This document shows, piece after piece, positions 62,820-64,000 of a DNA stretch of 64,000 nucleotides. Under the pieces are notes generated by a model, which saw only the letters and a program-made list of their open reading frames with translations, did not search any database and was not told the DNA's origin. Positions within the stretch are counted from its first letter, which is position 1. Every line of letters starts with the position of its first letter. The translations under genes were made by a program, and so were the position numbers. The stretch comes from Gracilimonas sp031581265 (GTDB lineage Bacteria; Bacteroidota; Rhodothermia; Balneolales; Balneolaceae), in assembly GCF_031581265.1 (NCBI RefSeq), contig NZ_JAVLBQ010000002.1:1-64000 (forward strand), written 5' to 3'.

Positions 62820-63290
62820 ATGACTAAATCATTTAAAAAAGCGATGGAGCCGGAAGAAATTCCGGCTCTTTTTGTTGAGGCCTGGATGAAGCGTGATGCA
62901 GCTATGCTTGCTTCTTTGTTTACCAAAGATGCCGAATTCATAAACGTTGTGGGACTCTGGTGGCATAACCGTGAGGATATCCAAGAAGCGCATGCTTATG
63001 GTTTCGAAAACATTTTTGGGAATTCTGACCTGATACTTCGACAAACCAAAGTTAAATATCTGAATGAAGACATTGCCATAGTAAATGCCCGGATGCGTCT
63101 CAAAAAACAAACCCCAAAAGGAGATGTGGAAACTCCTTCTTTGAGGCAGAATATCTTCACTTTTGTAGTTCAAAAAATTGGGGACTCCTGGAAATGCGTA
63201 GCCTCCCAAAATACAGACATCATCTCCGGCGCCGAAACAAACATCATTGATCAGGAAGGTAATTTTAAATCTGTTAATTACAGGAAATGA
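62820..63290 (+). CDS. SnoaL/DUF4440-like small protein
   Basis: This 156-residue protein has the NTF2-like fold indicated by ALFVEAWMKRDAAMLASLF, WWHNREDIQEAHAYGFENIF, VNARMRLKK and NIFTFVVQKIGDSWKCVASQN. It belongs to the SgcJ/SnoaL-like group with no defined reaction. The gene starts 15 bases after the amidohydrolase stop and likely belongs to that operon. Its 5' coding part contains a terminator-like hairpin. Confidence 0.75.
   Translation: MTKSFKKAMEPEEIPALFVEAWMKRDAAMLASLFTKDAEFINVVGLWWHNREDIQEAHAYGFENIFGNSDLILRQTKVKYLNEDIAIVNARMRLKKQTPKGDVETPSLRQNIFTFVVQKIGDSWKCVASQNTDIISGAETNIIDQEGNFKSVNYRK
62847..62873 (+). promoter_or_regulatory. terminator-like hairpin inside the start of a coding region
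   Basis: GAGCCGGAA, loop GAAA, TTCCGGCTC and then TTTTTG form a perfect nine-base-pair stem with a T-tract. It begins 27 bases into the SnoaL-like gene. It may act as an attenuator between the amidohydrolase pair and this gene. Confidence 0.55.
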
Positions 63291-63348
63291 AGTACTGTTG
63301 GGATTTCAATGGCTTAAATAGAATTATATGTAATAAAAGACATTGTGG

Positions 63349-63368
63349 TTCGGTTCGCCCGAACCGAA
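63349..63368. repeat. REP-like hairpin upstream of the RAYT gene
   Basis: TTCGGTTC, loop GCCC and GAACCGAA form a perfect eight-base-pair hairpin 58 bases before the transposase start. Such short palindromes flank RAYT genes in many genomes and are the likely substrate. Confidence 0.55.
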
Positions 63369-63425
63369 AATTGCTTAATTAAAGCACCTTATTTAGATTC
63401 TTTTGAACCAATACTTGGGGTACAC

Positions 63426-64000
63426 ATGACTTTTTACAGAAGAAATTTACCACACTTGCAGCCTGCCGGAGCTGAGTATTTTATTACATTTCGGTTAGCA
63501 AACTCTCTTCCGAAAAAAGCAATTGAGCGTTTGAAAAAGGAAAGGGAGCTTTTATTTAATGAATATTCTCAAGGTGACAATGATAAATCACATAGAGAAG
63601 TTAATCGCAGAATTTTCAAAAAGTACGAAGAACAATTAGTTAAAAATAATCGCGGCCCGACTTGGCTAAAAGATGCTCCTATTGCCAAAATTGTAGAAGG
63701 CGCTATCCATTTCAGAGATAACCAAGAATATGAACTATACGCTTATTGCATTATGCCTAATCATGTTCACTTGGTTTTCAAACATTTGACAAACAAGGTA
63801 AAACAGGAGCCGGATGAATATCCCGTAACTAAAATATTAGCGTCGCTAAAGAAATATACTTCAAAACACTGTAACATCGCATTAAATAGAACCGGTAATG
63901 CTTTTTGGCAGGATGAAAGTTATGATCATGTAATAAGAGACACTGAAGAATTGAGAAGAATAATTTTCTATACTCTTCATGATCCTGTAAAAAGTGGTTT
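63426..64000 (+). CDS. REP-associated tyrosine transposase (RAYT), 3' end beyond window
   Basis: From the ATG at 63426 the open frame runs to the window edge, giving at least 191 residues without a stop. The Y1-transposase core is visible: AEYFITFRLA at the start, the HUH motif in YCIMPNHVHLVF and NAFWQDESYDHVIRD in the C-terminal part. The catalytic Tyr should lie in or near the ESYDH segment. RAYT proteins cut and join single-stranded DNA at REP hairpins. It is not linked to other transposon genes here, as is usual for RAYTs. Confidence 0.88.
   Translation, partial: MTFYRRNLPHLQPAGAEYFITFRLANSLPKKAIERLKKERELLFNEYSQGDNDKSHREVNRRIFKKYEEQLVKNNRGPTWLKDAPIAKIVEGAIHFRDNQEYELYAYCIMPNHVHLVFKHLTNKVKQEPDEYPVTKILASLKKYTSKHCNIALNRTGNAFWQDESYDHVIRDTEELRRIIFYTLHDPVKSG

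Noticed and set aside
1..64000. CRISPR array or cas genes
   Set aside because: No regularly spaced direct repeats and no Cas motifs were seen; the repeated structures are palindromes or attC-like sites.

Overview
This looks like chromosomal DNA of a Balneolota/Bacteroidota-type bacterium, most plausibly a marine Balneolaceae relative (inference from protein resemblance, not from a search). In support, genes generally lack a clear Shine-Dalgarno and have A-rich leaders. A TAnnTTTG-type -7 motif occurs ahead of metK and the purine nucleoside phosphorylase gene. Many proteins are lipoproteins or Sec-exported, and metal-dependent amidohydrolases are abundant. The GC content is moderate to low.

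Region by region. 1-2935 is an array of short cassettes separated by attC-like imperfect palindromes: an ORF-less cassette, an alpha/beta-hydrolase lipoprotein, a small membrane protein, and a MazEF-type toxin-antitoxin pair. No integrase is visible. 2946-7527 encodes exported proteins: a HExxH protein, an M23-like protein and a large sortilin/BNR-repeat protein. 7692-8118 is RNase P RNA on the minus strand, with a palindromic repeat in its P12 loop. 8423-14355 holds housekeeping genes, including a cysteine-free zinc-ribbon-family coiled-coil protein, NIF3, and a YggS ... DivIVA ... purine nucleoside phosphorylase run. 14451-21228 is mixed: an isoaspartyl peptidase, a lipoprotein with LytS/LytTR regulators, YceI/DoxX, and an accessory patch (kinase fragment, GIY-YIG, Fic) beside tRNA-Arg(UCG). 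21731-29848 is a minus-strand block: xseB-dxs-lipoprotein-queA, comEC, a PQQ-type sugar dehydrogenase and a thioredoxin.

30442-39346 carries a small HTH gene pair, then an OmpR/histidine-kinase pair driving a CzcCBA-type heavy-metal RND operon. In that operon both the outer-membrane (czcC-like) and adaptor (czcB-like) genes are frameshifted, by a one-base G-run loss and a 13-bp tandem duplication respectively, while the pump gene is intact. 39328-50931 has a NUDIX hydrolase, a CDP-alcohol phosphatidyltransferase, FtsY, an exported TPR-CHAT putative protease with a divergent 35-residue acidic peptide gene, an M28 peptidase, ScpA, an ECF sigma factor and a membrane TPR protein separated by a strong terminator hairpin, and polyphosphate kinase. 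51014-54669 has ruvB, a ParE-like toxin-antitoxin pair, metK and a VapBC-like pair with a palindromic operator. 55468-63290 is rich in exported amidohydrolases, including an adjacent pair whose second member has lost its metal ligands. 58685-59471 is non-coding and filled with nested palindromic elements. The window ends inside a REP-associated tyrosine transposase (RAYT) preceded by a short REP-like hairpin.

The most unusual signals are the integrase-less attC array, the repeat inside rnpB, the doubly broken czc operon, the CHAT-TPR/acidic-peptide/ECF neighbourhood, and the palindromic elements near the RAYT gene. All functional calls come from reading motifs by eye; no database search was run.
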